64,000 nt of DNA from Nitrospirales bacterium (GTDB taxonomy: Bacteria > Nitrospirota > Nitrospiria > Nitrospirales > UBA8639): the NCBI GenBank assembly GCA_020027205.1, contig JAHRAQ010000013.1, positions 124,001 through 188,000 on the forward strand, read 5' to 3'. Made by a program: the position numbers and the translations under genes. Positions within the stretch are counted from its first letter, which is position 1; the number at the start of each line of letters is the position of its first letter. This document shows positions 27,760 through 37,143 of this stretch, in pieces. Below the pieces are notes generated by a model. The model had not been told where the DNA came from and searched no databases. It worked only from the letters and a program-made list of their open reading frames with translations.

Positions 27760-29484
27760 TCACACATGGAATTGCGCTTTATACAAATGGGCGTAAAGTC
27801 CCTTGCGGGCCAATAACCCGGCATGGGCGCCTTCTTCGACCACGCGGCCATGCTCCAGCACAATGATTCGATCCACCCGCTCCAGCGTGGTCAGGCGATG
27901 CGCGATAAACACGGCGGTGCGGCCCCGGCCGAAGACGTCCACCGCTTCGCGGATTTTAACCTCTGTCTCCGTGTCGATATTCGACGTGGCTTCGTCGAAG
28001 ATCACCATCGGCGGGTTTTTCAGCAACACCCGCGCAATGGCCACCCGCTGTTTCTGGCCGACGGACAACTTCACGCCCCGTTCCCCAATCCGGGTGTCGT
28101 ACTGTTCCGGGAGCGCCGTGATAAACTCATGCGCCCGGGCCGCGCGGGCGACGTGTTCGATGTCCCGGTGAGAGGCATCAAGTTTGCCGTAGACAATGTT
28201 GTCCCGTACCGTTCCGTTGAAGAGAAACGGTTCCTGTTGAACCAGACCCACGTTCGCCCGCAAAAACGCCAGCGGCAGGGCGCGGACGTCCAGGCCGTCC
28301 ACGGCCAGCACGCCTCCCGTGACGTCGTAGAACCGCATCAGCAGTTTGATCAACGTGCTCTTGCCCGCGCCGCTGGGGCCTACGAGGGCGACGTGTTCGC
28401 CGGCTTCGATGGTCAGAGAGACATCGCGCAACACCGGAACGTCCGGGCGATAGAAAAAGTCCACGTTCCTGAACTCCACGCGCCCGCGCGCCCGCGCAGC
28501 CGGCGCCGCCGCGCCGGGACGGTCGTCCACGTCGGGTTTGGCGTCCAGAATCTCGAAAATGCGTTCACTCGCCGCCAGGGCATGTTGGAGCATATGATTG
28601 ACGGAATGGATTTGATTCACCGGGACATAGAACAGCGCCAGATACGACACAAACATCACCAGTTCCCCCACTTTCAACTGTCCCTGCGCAACGTCCGTGG
28701 CCCCCACCCACAGAATGAGCACCGTCCCCATGGCCCCGATAAAAATCATCCCCGGTGAATACAGGGACCACAACAGCATGGCTTTTAAATTGCTCCGGCT
28801 GACTTCGCGATTTTTCGCGTCGAACCGCTCCCGTTCAAAATCATGGCGATGAAACGCCACGGTTTCCCGAATGCCGGACAGCGCATCGTGAAGATACCCG
28901 CTCAACTCGGCCGTATTGTGGCGAATGTCGTGGTAGTACCCATGGACCCGCCGGGAAAACCGTACGGCGAACACCATCAGCACGGGAATGGGAATCAACG
29001 CCAGCAGCGCCAACTGCCAGTTGACCAGAAAGAGGACAATGGTAATGCCGAGAAGCGTCAGCAGCGCCGTCAGGGTTCCCTCCAGCCCGTCAATAAAAAT
29101 ACGCTCGACATGTTCGGTGTCGTTCATGATGCGCGACATCAGTTCCCCGGTGGAACGATCTTCGTAAAACCCGATCGAGAGCCGCTGGAGCGCGTGAAAC
29201 ACCTGTTGCCGGATCTGAAAAATCACGCGCTGTTCCAATGTGTTGTTCCACTGAATGCGCAGCGAGTTGGCGATGTTTTTGAGACCATAGGCCAGCACCA
29301 ATCCGCCCATGGTCCACGGCAACAGGGAGAGGTCGCGTGCCGGGATGACGTCGTCGATAATCACCTTCATCAGCCACGGCGGCAGCAGGTCAAACGCGGT
29401 CGTCAGCGTGGCGAAGGAGAGCGTCGCCAGGACAAGGGGGCGGTGGGGCCGCAAATACCCCAGAATTCGAAAAAGCGCGTTCAC
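27760..29484 (-). CDS. MsbA-like ABC exporter (fused membrane and ATPase domains)
   Basis: 574 residues. The N-terminal half has six membrane spans of the ABC-exporter type (FYEDRSTGELMSRIMNDTEHVERI in the coupling region). The C-terminal ATPase has Walker A GPSGAGKSTLIK, signature LSVGQKQRVAIARVL, Walker B MVIFDEATSNID and switch IAHRLTT. Works as a homodimer; exports lipid A-like lipids or drugs, and the substrate cannot be told from sequence. The start is GTG at 29484 with no clear ribosome site. Deformylase lies 104 bp upstream on the same strand. Confidence 0.92.
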   Translation of the reverse strand: MNALFRILGYLRPHRPLVLATLSFATLTTAFDLLPPWLMKVIIDDVIPARDLSLLPWTMGGLVLAYGLKNIANSLRIQWNNTLEQRVIFQIRQQVFHALQRLSIGFYEDRSTGELMSRIMNDTEHVERIFIDGLEGTLTALLTLLGITIVLFLVNWQLALLALIPIPVLMVFAVRFSRRVHGYYHDIRHNTAELSGYLHDALSGIRETVAFHRHDFERERFDAKNREVSRSNLKAMLLWSLYSPGMIFIGAMGTVLILWVGATDVAQGQLKVGELVMFVSYLALFYVPVNQIHSVNHMLQHALAASERIFEILDAKPDVDDRPGAAAPAARARGRVEFRNVDFFYRPDVPVLRDVSLTIEAGEHVALVGPSGAGKSTLIKLLMRFYDVTGGVLAVDGLDVRALPLAFLRANVGLVQQEPFLFNGTVRDNIVYGKLDASHRDIEHVARAARAHEFITALPEQYDTRIGERGVKLSVGQKQRVAIARVLLKNPPMVIFDEATSNIDTETEVKIREAVDVFGRGRTAVFIAHRLTTLERVDRIIVLEHGRVVEEGAHAGLLARKGLYAHLYKAQFHV

Positions 29485-29588
29485 GACATGTCACATCACA
29501 CGCTGCACGGCCAATCACATACCCGGGCGGCAACTCCGGAAAAAGATGGCCCCGGCACGAAAGCGGGAACCAGGCGGGAACAACACGT

Positions 29589-30119
29589 TTAAATGACGGT
29601 GGCGGGTTCTTGCTTCCAGTACGTATCGAATTCTTTTAACTGTGTCAGCGTTGACAGATCCGTCATTCTGTCCAAAAAAAGTTTGCCGCACAGATGATCC
29701 ATTTCATGCTGAATGCACACGGCGAACAACCCCGTCGCTTCGAAATCCAGCGGCGCGCCCATGCGATCCAACGCCTGCACCCGAATCGCCGACGGGCGCG
29801 TCACTTTGCCGCGCAACCCGTCCACGCTTAAACAGCCCTCCCACATTTCAACTTGAGCGGGGCCGTAAAACACGATCCTGGGATTGATCAGCACCGTTTC
29901 GGGAAACGCCTCCTGCCCTTCGCATCCCATCACAAGACATTGTTCGGACCGGGACACCTGCGGCGCCGCCAACCCGATCCCGTCGTTCCCATACATCGTT
30001 TCCAGCATGTCATCGATCAACTGCTGGCAGGTACGCGTGGCGATCACCGAGGGATCCACCGGCTCGGCAATGGTACGCAGTACGGGATTTCCGACTTTCG
30101 CAATGGGCAACAGGGCCAT
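29589..30119 (-). CDS. def: Peptide deformylase
   Basis: 176-residue metallo-hydrolase removing the formyl group from nascent N-terminal methionine. All three family motifs are present: GIGLAAPQV, EGCLS and QHEMDH (the two histidines and the cysteine bind the metal). The open frame extends to 30323, but the ATG at 30119 follows AAGGAAGA and begins the conserved LLPIAKVGNPVLR segment. It sits 20 bp after the HEAT-repeat gene, so probably shares its transcript. Confidence 0.96.
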   Translation of the reverse strand: MALLPIAKVGNPVLRTIAEPVDPSVIATRTCQQLIDDMLETMYGNDGIGLAAPQVSRSEQCLVMGCEGQEAFPETVLINPRIVFYGPAQVEMWEGCLSVDGLRGKVTRPSAIRVQALDRMGAPLDFEATGLFAVCIQHEMDHLCGKLFLDRMTDLSTLTQLKEFDTYWKQEPATVI

Positions 30120-30139
30120 CCCGATCTTCCTTTCCGGTC

Positions 30140-31003
30140 TCACCAAAAGCGGCGGGACGTCGTGCCGGCATGAGGCGTCGCCGACCCCGGCCGCCAGGAC
30201 ATCGGCGAAGGCGCCGGCGGGGGCGCGTCCGGCGCGGCCTCCCGCTTTTTCAAAGTCTCCTCCCACCAGGTTTTCCATTCTTCGCCCCACTCGAGACGCT
30301 GCTCGTGTGTCGATCCCTGCCAATCATGCGGCGGCCCGGCCCACCGGGTTAAATGCCGAAACGATTCCAACGCCGCAACGGCCACATAGCGCTCCTCATC
30401 CCCCAGCAACCGAATCAGCAGCGACACCGCGTCGGGATGTCTGACGTGACGGGCCTCAAACGCCACCGTGCGCCGCATGGTGTCGTGTTGATCCTTCACC
30501 AACGCCCGGAGCGTGGCCAGCGCGTCCAGCGGCGCCATTCGAACCGCCACGCGAAGGGCATGGGCACGCACCCGCGTCATGTTCTCGACCGCCGCCGCCG
30601 TCTCCAGCAACGGCGACACCGCGCGCGGATCGTTGATGATCGACATCGCTTCAATCGCGTTATAGCGAAGCCGGCTGCCCGGCATCGTGAGGGCTTTCAC
30701 CAGCACGGGCACCACCGGTTTTCCAAGATGCACAAACTCCCCGATCACGTACAATTCCTGGCGTCCTTCCAGCAACGGCAACAACGCTTCCGCCCGCTTC
30801 AGTTCTTCTTCGGACAGGACGTCCGGCGCGGGGGTGGCGGGTTCCACGTCCGGGAACTCCGGCTTGGGCGGGTCTTCATAAGGAATCTGTACCGGGACCG
30901 GGCGCCCCGCGGCAAAGCCCGTCCCGCCGGCATCCGCAAAGGCAAGCCACGCCCCCGCCACGAGACCCCACCCCACCATCATCCCTGCCATGCCGACTTT
31001 CAT
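30140..31003 (-). CDS. Exported HEAT-repeat protein
   Basis: 287 residues. A signal peptide (GMMVGWGLVAGAWLAFADA) is followed by a Pro-rich linker and three or four HEAT-like helical repeats (LGKPVVPVLVKALTMPGSRLRYNAIEAM; DPRAVSPLLETAAAVE; PDAVSLLIRLLGDEERYVAVAALESF). The tail is Pro/Ala-rich. Probably a periplasmic scaffold. The ATG at 31003 follows AGGGAGGG and is chosen over 31027. Divergent from the cupredoxin-like gene. Confidence 0.8.
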   Translation of the reverse strand: MKVGMAGMMVGWGLVAGAWLAFADAGGTGFAAGRPVPVQIPYEDPPKPEFPDVEPATPAPDVLSEEELKRAEALLPLLEGRQELYVIGEFVHLGKPVVPVLVKALTMPGSRLRYNAIEAMSIINDPRAVSPLLETAAAVENMTRVRAHALRVAVRMAPLDALATLRALVKDQHDTMRRTVAFEARHVRHPDAVSLLIRLLGDEERYVAVAALESFRHLTRWAGPPHDWQGSTHEQRLEWGEEWKTWWEETLKKREAAPDAPPPAPSPMSWRPGSATPHAGTTSRRFW

Positions 31004-31172
31004 GCGCCCTCCCTGACCTGACATCATCCACCGTTGACGTTTGTTCAGTGTAGTGGGTTCCCCGCAACCGGGTCAAGGGATGCCGGCGATTCAAGACTTT
31101 TCCTCTGCGCCCAGTGAATGGTACAATCAAAAATCAGATCGTCGCGACGATGGTGGTGAAGGGGGAGACATT

Positions 31173-32084
31173 ATGAAATCCATTGGACACATCCTGTGCC
31201 TGGCGGCGGCGCTTGGACTGCACGCAGGCCCGGTGCGGGGCTATGACGAAATCACCGTGGCCGACGGAGGCGCCTTGCAGGGCACGGTCACACTGGTCGG
31301 CGACGTCCCCAAACCCAAAGGCTACAACCTCGTCACCCTGCCCGACCCGGTGTATTGCGGCCGCATCTCCACGGGAACGGGCTGGCGTCTTCTGCAACCG
31401 TTCGTCATCGGCCCCGACGGCGGTTTCAAAAACGTGGTCATCTACGTTGAAGACATCGCACAGGGCAAAGCCTTCTCCTACGCCCCGCCACGGATCGAAG
31501 CCGTTGACTGCACGTTCGAACCCTACATCACCATCGTCCGTGACGGGTACAACGTGGAAGTGGTGAACATGGATCCGGTCCTGCATGACATTCAGGGATA
31601 CGAGACATCAAAATACGGCGCCCGCGTGCTCTTCAATGTGCCCCTGCCGATACGTCCGCACCTGCGGAAAAAAGATTTTCTGACCGGCGCCCCGCCGCAC
31701 AAGCGGGCGGGCAAGACGCTGACCCAGCGCGTCGCCATGGGGAAAAAACGCAATCTGTTCGTGATGCAATGCGGCTTTCACGCCTACATGGAAAGTTGGG
31801 GGTTCGTCGTCAACAACCCCTACTACGCCCTCACCGACGCCCACGGCGCCTATGCCATCACGGACCTCCCGCCCGGCACCTGGCGGGTCCAAGTCTGGCA
31901 TCCCATGGTGAGCAAGGAATACACCGTCACGATCACCCCCGGCGAAACCACGACCCTGCCGATTGCCATCAACGCCCCCACCGGCCGGCTCTACGCCAAC
32001 GAAGTGAGCGAAGGCACGAGATTCGGCATGGAGTTACTCGGCGAACACGCCATCGAGCCGGTCGTGGAACGGCAGACGTATTAA
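31173..32084 (+). CDS. Exported cupredoxin-like / carboxypeptidase-regulatory-like protein
   Basis: 303 residues with a signal peptide (ILCLAAALGLHAGPVRG). The middle part resembles methylamine-utilisation-type cupredoxins: a possible copper site is formed by His in VLHDIQGYE and by MQCGFHAYMESW (Cys, His, Met). The C-terminal part (DAHGAYAITDLPPGTWRVQVWHP) is a carboxypeptidase-regulatory/CNA-B-like beta domain. Likely a periplasmic or outer-membrane-associated metalloprotein. ATG 31173 follows GGGGGAG. A TACAAT box lies at 31122-31127 without a good -35. Confidence 0.72.
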   Translation: MKSIGHILCLAAALGLHAGPVRGYDEITVADGGALQGTVTLVGDVPKPKGYNLVTLPDPVYCGRISTGTGWRLLQPFVIGPDGGFKNVVIYVEDIAQGKAFSYAPPRIEAVDCTFEPYITIVRDGYNVEVVNMDPVLHDIQGYETSKYGARVLFNVPLPIRPHLRKKDFLTGAPPHKRAGKTLTQRVAMGKKRNLFVMQCGFHAYMESWGFVVNNPYYALTDAHGAYAITDLPPGTWRVQVWHPMVSKEYTVTITPGETTTLPIAINAPTGRLYANEVSEGTRFGMELLGEHAIEPVVERQTY

Positions 32085-32210
32085 TTTTTGTGAGGCGTAT
32101 ATGGGATTGTTCAGCGCAGGATGTCTCAATGCGATACTCGCACGCTACATCTGCGAACCCGCGATGACCGCCCATGGTCAGACATCAACGGAAATGAGAG
32201 GAGAATCAAA

Positions 32211-33620
32211 ATGTTAAAGCGGTTGCGGATACGGAATTTCAAGGCATGGAAAGACACCGGGGAGATTCGCATGGCCCCCATCTCGCTGTTCTTTGGGACG
32301 AACAGTTCCGGCAAATCAAGCATCGGGCAATTCTTGATGATGTTGAAGCAGACTGTCGAATCTCCGGACCGAAAAGCAGTCTTCTATCCCGGCGGAAAAA
32401 ACTCGCCTGTTCATCTTGGTTCTTATGAGGAAATGGTTTTTAACCATGACGTCACAAAGAAGATCGAGTTTGACTATCAGTGGTCGCTTCCGGATGCCAT
32501 GGAATTCGAAGATCCCATTTCCGAATCCAGGTTTTCCGGCAATACGGTGTCATTCCACGCCACGGTCGAGACAGAAGAAAAAAACCGACAGGCGCCGGTG
32601 GTGTCTCATCTCAAATATGAATTGCGTGAAGGGGAAAAATCCACCCTGTCCTTTGCAATGCAAAGAATGCCTGAAAGCAGTAAATCCGAATATGAATTCA
32701 CGGCGACTCCATACAAACTTGTGAGACGCAAGGGAAGTTCCTGGCCGTTGAGAGGAACCGTCCGATTCTATGGCATCCCCGACGAAGCGGCCGCATATTA
32801 TCAAAATGCCACCTTTGTACTGGAAATCGTCCTGCAACACGAACAACTGTTTCAGTCAATTTTTTACCTTGGCCCGCTTCGCACCAAGGCCGAACGATTG
32901 TACTCCTGGACGGGAATCGCGCCGGAAAGTGTCGGGCCCGCCGGAGGAATGGCCGTAGCCGCCACCCTGGCCGCCCGCAATCGAAAAATCAGTTTTGGTT
33001 TTAAGAAACCCAAGAAACCTTTTGAGGAAATTATTGCCCGTGCATTAAAAAACATGGGGTTGATTGAAGAATTCAAAGTCCAATCCATCGCCGAGGGAAG
33101 ACGGGAATACGAGATCAAAGTACGCACCAAAGGGTCCAAAAGTTGGGTGGACATCCCGGATGTCGGCTTTGGTATTTCCCAAGTGTTTCCCGTGCTGGTT
33201 CAATGTTTCTATGCGCCTCCGCAATCAATCATCCTCATGGAGCAGCCGGAAATCCATCTTCACCCAAGCGCCCAGGCGGCGCTGGCCGACATCATGATTG
33301 ATGTCATTAACTCCAGAGAAAACGATACAGATAGAAACATTCAGTTAATCATAGAGACTCATTCCGAACATTTTTTACGGCGGTTGCAAAGACGTATTGC
33401 CGAAGGCGTCGTGCCGCAAGAGAACATATCCGCATACTTTGCCAACGCCACAGAAAACGGCGCCATCCTGCAGCCTCTCCAAATTGACGCTTATGGTTCA
33501 ATTTCAAACTGGCCGGAAAACTTTTTCGGCGACGAAATGGGCGATATTACCGAACAAGCCAAAGCCGCCATGAAAAAACGCAAACAACACAATGTAAACA
33601 GAGCGAAAGTTTCCGAATGA
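32211..33620 (+). CDS. DUF3696-type AAA/ABC-like ATPase (OLD/RecF-like), sensor of a candidate defence cassette
   Basis: 469 residues. It begins LKRLRIRNFKAWKDTGEI, the usual start of SMC/RecF/OLD-like ATPases, with Walker A FFGTNSSGKSS near residues 28-37 and Walker B SIILMEQPEIHLHP near 338-350, then IETHSEHFLRRLQRRI. The C-terminus (GSISNWPENFFGDEMGD) matches the DUF3696 tail. The ATG follows GAGAGGAGA. Its stop overlaps the next start as ATGA. Base composition is visibly AT-richer than the flanks, suggesting acquisition. ATPases of this kind are recurrent sensors or effectors in phage-defence operons. Confidence 0.85.
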   Translation: MLKRLRIRNFKAWKDTGEIRMAPISLFFGTNSSGKSSIGQFLMMLKQTVESPDRKAVFYPGGKNSPVHLGSYEEMVFNHDVTKKIEFDYQWSLPDAMEFEDPISESRFSGNTVSFHATVETEEKNRQAPVVSHLKYELREGEKSTLSFAMQRMPESSKSEYEFTATPYKLVRRKGSSWPLRGTVRFYGIPDEAAAYYQNATFVLEIVLQHEQLFQSIFYLGPLRTKAERLYSWTGIAPESVGPAGGMAVAATLAARNRKISFGFKKPKKPFEEIIARALKNMGLIEEFKVQSIAEGRREYEIKVRTKGSKSWVDIPDVGFGISQVFPVLVQCFYAPPQSIILMEQPEIHLHPSAQAALADIMIDVINSRENDTDRNIQLIIETHSEHFLRRLQRRIAEGVVPQENISAYFANATENGAILQPLQIDAYGSISNWPENFFGDEMGDITEQAKAAMKKRKQHNVNRAKVSE

Positions 33621-34168
33621 CAAGCATGTTGGAAGAATACTTGAGCGCGTCGGGAAAATGCCTGATTGACACCAACGTGCCCAAAACCGCAAATTTGGTG
33701 TGGCATGATTCATCATCAAATATACCCGACGCATGCATAGAAGAATGTATCAATGCGGTGGAGCATATATCCAAAAATGGCGGTTTGGTGCTTGACGAAG
33801 ACGGAGAAATTTTCAATGAATACCTGAAGAATCTCTCATTGTGCGGCCAGCCGGGTCCGGGGGACGCTTTCCTGAAATGGGTTTATAATCATCAGTGGAA
33901 TCCCCAGAAAGTCGACCGCATTCAAATTACAAAAAACGGCGCGTCATACGATGAGTTCCCCTGCCATAGCGCCTTGGATAATTTCGACAAATCCGACCGT
34001 AAGTTCATTGCCGTGGCAAATGCCCACCCGGACAAACCGCCGATTCTGCAGGCAACAGACAGCAAGTGGTGGGGTTGGAATGATGCGTTGGCCAAGGTTG
34101 ATATTAAAGTGGGTTTCCTGTGCCCGGACTACGCCAAAAAACAATGCGCGAAAAAGACCACCAAATGA
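33617..34168 (+). CDS. PIN-like nuclease, probable RNase effector
   Basis: 183 residues. Four acidic clusters fit a PIN active site: Asp18 in LIDTN, the acidic LDEDGEIFNEY (60-68), Asp124/Asp127 in FDKSDRKFIAVANAH and Asp148 in ILQATDSKW. PIN domains are usually Mg-dependent RNases, often toxins. The start overlaps the ATPase stop (ATGA), and its stop overlaps the RNA-ligase start in the same way, so the three products are probably made together. Assignment is by motif and order only; catalytic activity is not shown. Confidence 0.7.
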   Translation: MTSMLEEYLSASGKCLIDTNVPKTANLVWHDSSSNIPDACIEECINAVEHISKNGGLVLDEDGEIFNEYLKNLSLCGQPGPGDAFLKWVYNHQWNPQKVDRIQITKNGASYDEFPCHSALDNFDKSDRKFIAVANAHPDKPPILQATDSKWWGWNDALAKVDIKVGFLCPDYAKKQCAKKTTK

Positions 34169-34854
34169 AGGACGATTTTTTTAAATTTCCCTCCACGCCG
34201 CACTTGGCGCTTCCTGACGGCGTCGAGGTCAGAGATGACAAGGTTATGCCCGAATCCGAACGGGATGATTTTCTCCAGCATGAACTTGTCATTGAAGAGA
34301 AGGTAGATGGAGCCAACCTTGGAATTTCTTTTGACGCAGAAGGCAAAGTTCGTGCCCAGAACAGAGGAGGGTACCTGTTCCCTCCGATGACAGGACAATG
34401 GAAAACTCTTACGGGATGGCTGTCTTCAAGAACAGACATATTCTTTGAGCAATTGACCCACCGTTACATTCTTTTCGGAGAATGGTGTTATGCGCGGCAT
34501 TCAGTCGTCTATGACAGATTGCCTGATTGGTTCCTGGGGTTTGATATTTACGATAAAAGCACGGCAAAGTTTTTTTCATGCTCTCGCAGAGACGAAGCGT
34601 TTCAGGCAATGGACATTTCTCAAGTGCCAACTTTAAAGCGCGGCCACTTCACACTCCCGGAGATAAATAGGCTATTGTCGAAATCGCAACTCGGTAATGC
34701 GCCCGCGGAAGGTCTTTATCTCCGAGTTAATCACGATGACTGGCTGAAACAAAGAGCTAAACTGATGCACCCTGATTTTATTCAATCAATTGAACAACAC
34801 TGGTCACGATCCGAAATCAAAGTCAACTGGCTACGGCCAGTAGGCAGTGTATAG
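34165..34854 (+). CDS. RNA ligase-family protein (T4 Rnl2-like nucleotidyltransferase)
   Basis: 229 residues. Motif I is EEKVDGAN with Lys46 as the AMP-accepting lysine, motif III FGEWCYA near 105-110, motif IIIa WFLGFDIYD near 122-130, motif IV EGLYLRV near 182 and motif V LKQRAKL near 194-200. This is the full core of an ATP-dependent RNA ligase. It would seal RNA nicks or ends, possibly those made by the PIN nuclease. The ATG at 34165 overlaps the PIN stop (ATGA) and is chosen over upstream ATGs inside the PIN gene. Confidence 0.85.
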   Translation: MKDDFFKFPSTPHLALPDGVEVRDDKVMPESERDDFLQHELVIEEKVDGANLGISFDAEGKVRAQNRGGYLFPPMTGQWKTLTGWLSSRTDIFFEQLTHRYILFGEWCYARHSVVYDRLPDWFLGFDIYDKSTAKFFSCSRRDEAFQAMDISQVPTLKRGHFTLPEINRLLSKSQLGNAPAEGLYLRVNHDDWLKQRAKLMHPDFIQSIEQHWSRSEIKVNWLRPVGSV

Positions 34855-34899
34855 TCCGACCAACGCTGAAATTGCCGATTTTCTGCCAAGAGAGGGGTA

Positions 34900-35703
34900 A
34901 TGCCAACCGTCCCAGAACTCGCCGATCGGGGTATCGTTGCATTGATAAATCACATCAAGCGCAACGGCGCAAAACCTATGACATATTCGACGTTTTCTGA
35001 ATTGATCGGCTGGTTCGATAAAAATGGCAAACCCGCGAATCGCCTAGGACGTGTACTGGGGAATATTGGAAACAATTTGTTAAATCATGACAAATATGCC
35101 CCGAAAATTACAGTGCTTATACACAACGACAAGCAAAGACATGCCAGTTCTGGATTCGAGGAATTTGTGTCCCGCTGGCCAAGAATGTCCGAGTCGGAAA
35201 AAGAACAATACACCGCACAAGAAAAAGAAAAAATCGAAAAATACCGGCGGTCTGGAAAATTTGACGAATTTCTTCGGTCACAGCAAAACAAAACTAGCAC
35301 TTTCATTGAATTCAGTTCACAGCAAGAGGATGGCGAATTTTCAGTTGCGGATGGGGTCTCGTTAAAAAGACACCGTGCGTCTGAATACAAATACAGAGTC
35401 AGAAATCAGGAAATCGTCAGAAGAAAAAAGGAAGAATCAGATTACACTTGTGAGTGTTGTTGTTTTCGTTTTCACGAAACCTACGGCCCCTTGGGAAAAT
35501 CCTACATTGAATGCCACCACGTCAAGCCACTCGCGGACAGCAAAAACGGAGGAAGAATCGGGCTAAAAGATCTGGCGGCATTGTGCGCAAACTGTCACCG
35601 CATGATTCACAAACTTCTCTCAGAAGAAAAAGGCACATACAAAAACAATTATCCGCAATCAATAAAAGATTTGCGTCGCAGAGTCAGTACACACCGAAGA
35701 TGA
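34900..35703 (+). CDS. HNH endonuclease
   Basis: 267 residues. The C-terminal HNH domain (about 183-245) has CECC, then IECHHVKPL and LCANCHRMIH, i.e. the catalytic His pair plus a four-cysteine zinc site, as in McrA-like nucleases. The N-terminal part (ALINHIKRNGAKPMTYSTFSELIGW) resembles a small winged-helix or substrate-recognition domain. It starts 45 bp after the ligase gene behind GAGAGGGG and shares the low GC of the island. It may be part of the cassette or an independent restriction-like gene. Confidence 0.88.
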   Translation: MPTVPELADRGIVALINHIKRNGAKPMTYSTFSELIGWFDKNGKPANRLGRVLGNIGNNLLNHDKYAPKITVLIHNDKQRHASSGFEEFVSRWPRMSESEKEQYTAQEKEKIEKYRRSGKFDEFLRSQQNKTSTFIEFSSQQEDGEFSVADGVSLKRHRASEYKYRVRNQEIVRRKKEESDYTCECCCFRFHETYGPLGKSYIECHHVKPLADSKNGGRIGLKDLAALCANCHRMIHKLLSEEKGTYKNNYPQSIKDLRRRVSTHRR

Positions 35704-35761
35704 TGTCGACCTACACAGCAAAAATCTGACGGAATCTCCTCGACAACAGAGACGCCACGCC

Positions 35762-36757
35762 ATGTTCCGCATTTCCAGACGCACATTCGGCAAACATCTG
35801 CTCGCCGCGTTCGTACTGGCCCTTCTGTATCCCGCCAGGTTCGCACATTCGCAACTGCTTGGCGTGTTTCGCAACAAAGGACACGAAACGCCGGCCATCA
35901 CCGCCAACGACGATTTTTACGTCACCTCGTTCGACCTGACGCCGGCCATCGACCGTGAGCGGTGGTCATTGACCATCGACGGGATGGTCAAACATCCGCG
36001 TTCATGGTCGTTCGCGGAGTTGCGGCAACGACCGCAAACCACCATGACGGCGACGCTGGAATGTATCGGCAACACGGTCGGCGGCGACTCCATCGGGACG
36101 GCGGAATGGAAAGGCGTGAAACTGAATCACCTGCTCAACGAAGCGGAAGTCGACCCCAAATCTTTTGATCTTGTCCTGCGCGGAGCGGACGGCTATTCCG
36201 ACAGTGTTCCGGCATCCCGCGCGCTGGAAGACGACGTCCTGCTCGCCGTGACCATGAACGGCGTGCCCCTGCCGCCCGACCACGGGTACCCCGCCCGCGT
36301 CATCGTGCCTGGTATCTACGGCATGAAAAACGTCAAATGGCTGACCGGACTGGAACTGGTGGATTACGATTACAAGGGATACTGGCAGCGACAAAGTTGG
36401 TCGGACACCGCGTTGGTGAAATTGTCCTCGCGCATCGACGTGCCGGGCGACCGGGAACGCATCACGACGCCGCAATACATGATCAAAGGCATCGCCTTCA
36501 ACGGCCGCCGGACGATTCGCGCCATCGAAGTCAGCACGGATGCGGGAATCACCTGGCGCCCCGGCACACTCCTTCCCGCACGCTCTCCCCAGACATGGAC
36601 GCCATGGAGTTACACATGGAACATTCCCAAAGCCGGGGAATACACCATCATGGCCAAGGCGACGAACGATCAAGGACTCGCGCAAACCCTTATGGCGAAA
36701 AAGGCCACGGCGACGGCCCTGGAAATCCACGCCGTCACCGTGGACGTGGAAATCTGA
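35762..36757 (+). CDS. Sulfite oxidase-like molybdopterin oxidoreductase, exported
   Basis: 331 residues. A twin-arginine-like N-terminus ([17 protein letters not shown]) points to Tat export, usual for cofactor-loaded enzymes. The pterin-binding domain has the conserved cysteine in TLECIGN (near residue 101) and the [13 protein letters not shown] stretch. The C-terminal Mo-co dimerisation domain ([16 protein letters not shown]) is present. It has no own haem domain, like YedY/MsrP-type or SorA-like proteins. GC rises again here relative to the preceding island. Confidence 0.88.
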   Translation: MFRISRRTFGKHLLAAFVLALLYPARFAHSQLLGVFRNKGHETPAITANDDFYVTSFDLTPAIDRERWSLTIDGMVKHPRSWSFAELRQRPQTTMTATLECIGNTVGGDSIGTAEWKGVKLNHLLNEAEVDPKSFDLVLRGADGYSDSVPASRALEDDVLLAVTMNGVPLPPDHGYPARVIVPGIYGMKNVKWLTGLELVDYDYKGYWQRQSWSDTALVKLSSRIDVPGDRERITTPQYMIKGIAFNGRRTIRAIEVSTDAGITWRPGTLLPARSPQTWTPWSYTWNIPKAGEYTIMAKATNDQGLAQTLMAKKATATALEIHAVTVDVEI

Positions 36758-36776
36758 TGGGCGGGGCCTTCCGACA

Positions 36777-37109
36777 ATGCCGATGAAGCATCCACCGCAC
36801 CCCGGCCTTTCCGTCTATCATGATTGCCTGGAACCACTGGGGATTAGCATCACGAAAGCCGCCAGACATCTCGGCGTAAGCCGCAAGCGACTCTCGGATG
36901 TCGTCAATGGTCGTTCGGGAATCTCGCCGGAGATGGCAATCCGACTCGACAAAGCCTTCGGAGGAGGCGCCACCGCGTGGCATCACCTGCAGGCAGCATA
37001 CGACCTCGCGCAGGCCATGGAAAAATCCGGCACAATCAAGGTCAAACGCATCACACGTCCGGCCAAAAAGAAAATGACCAGGGCGGAACAATACGCGGTC
37101 ATGGCGTAA
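36777..37109 (+). CDS. HigA-family antitoxin, no adjacent toxin
   Basis: 110 residues with an XRE-type helix-turn-helix ([39 protein letters not shown]). It starts with the HPPHPG motif of plasmid-killer-system HigA proteins. No HigB/RelE-like gene lies on either side; the upstream gene is the sulfite-oxidase homologue, whose stop is 19 bp before. Related to the HigA at 61944. The C-terminus is Lys/Arg-rich. Confidence 0.85.
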   Translation: MPMKHPPHPGLSVYHDCLEPLGISITKAARHLGVSRKRLSDVVNGRSGISPEMAIRLDKAFGGGATAWHHLQAAYDLAQAMEKSGTIKVKRITRPAKKKMTRAEQYAVMA

Positions 37110-37143
37110 ATACCGTTCAGTCCGCGCATGTGGCCCCAGTAAT

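Noticed and set aside
32211-35703. Identity with a known Septu or PARIS system
   Set aside because: PARIS uses a TOPRIM partner and Septu an ATPase with HNH only. The coupled PIN and RNA-ligase genes do not fit either, though the HNH neighbour was noted.
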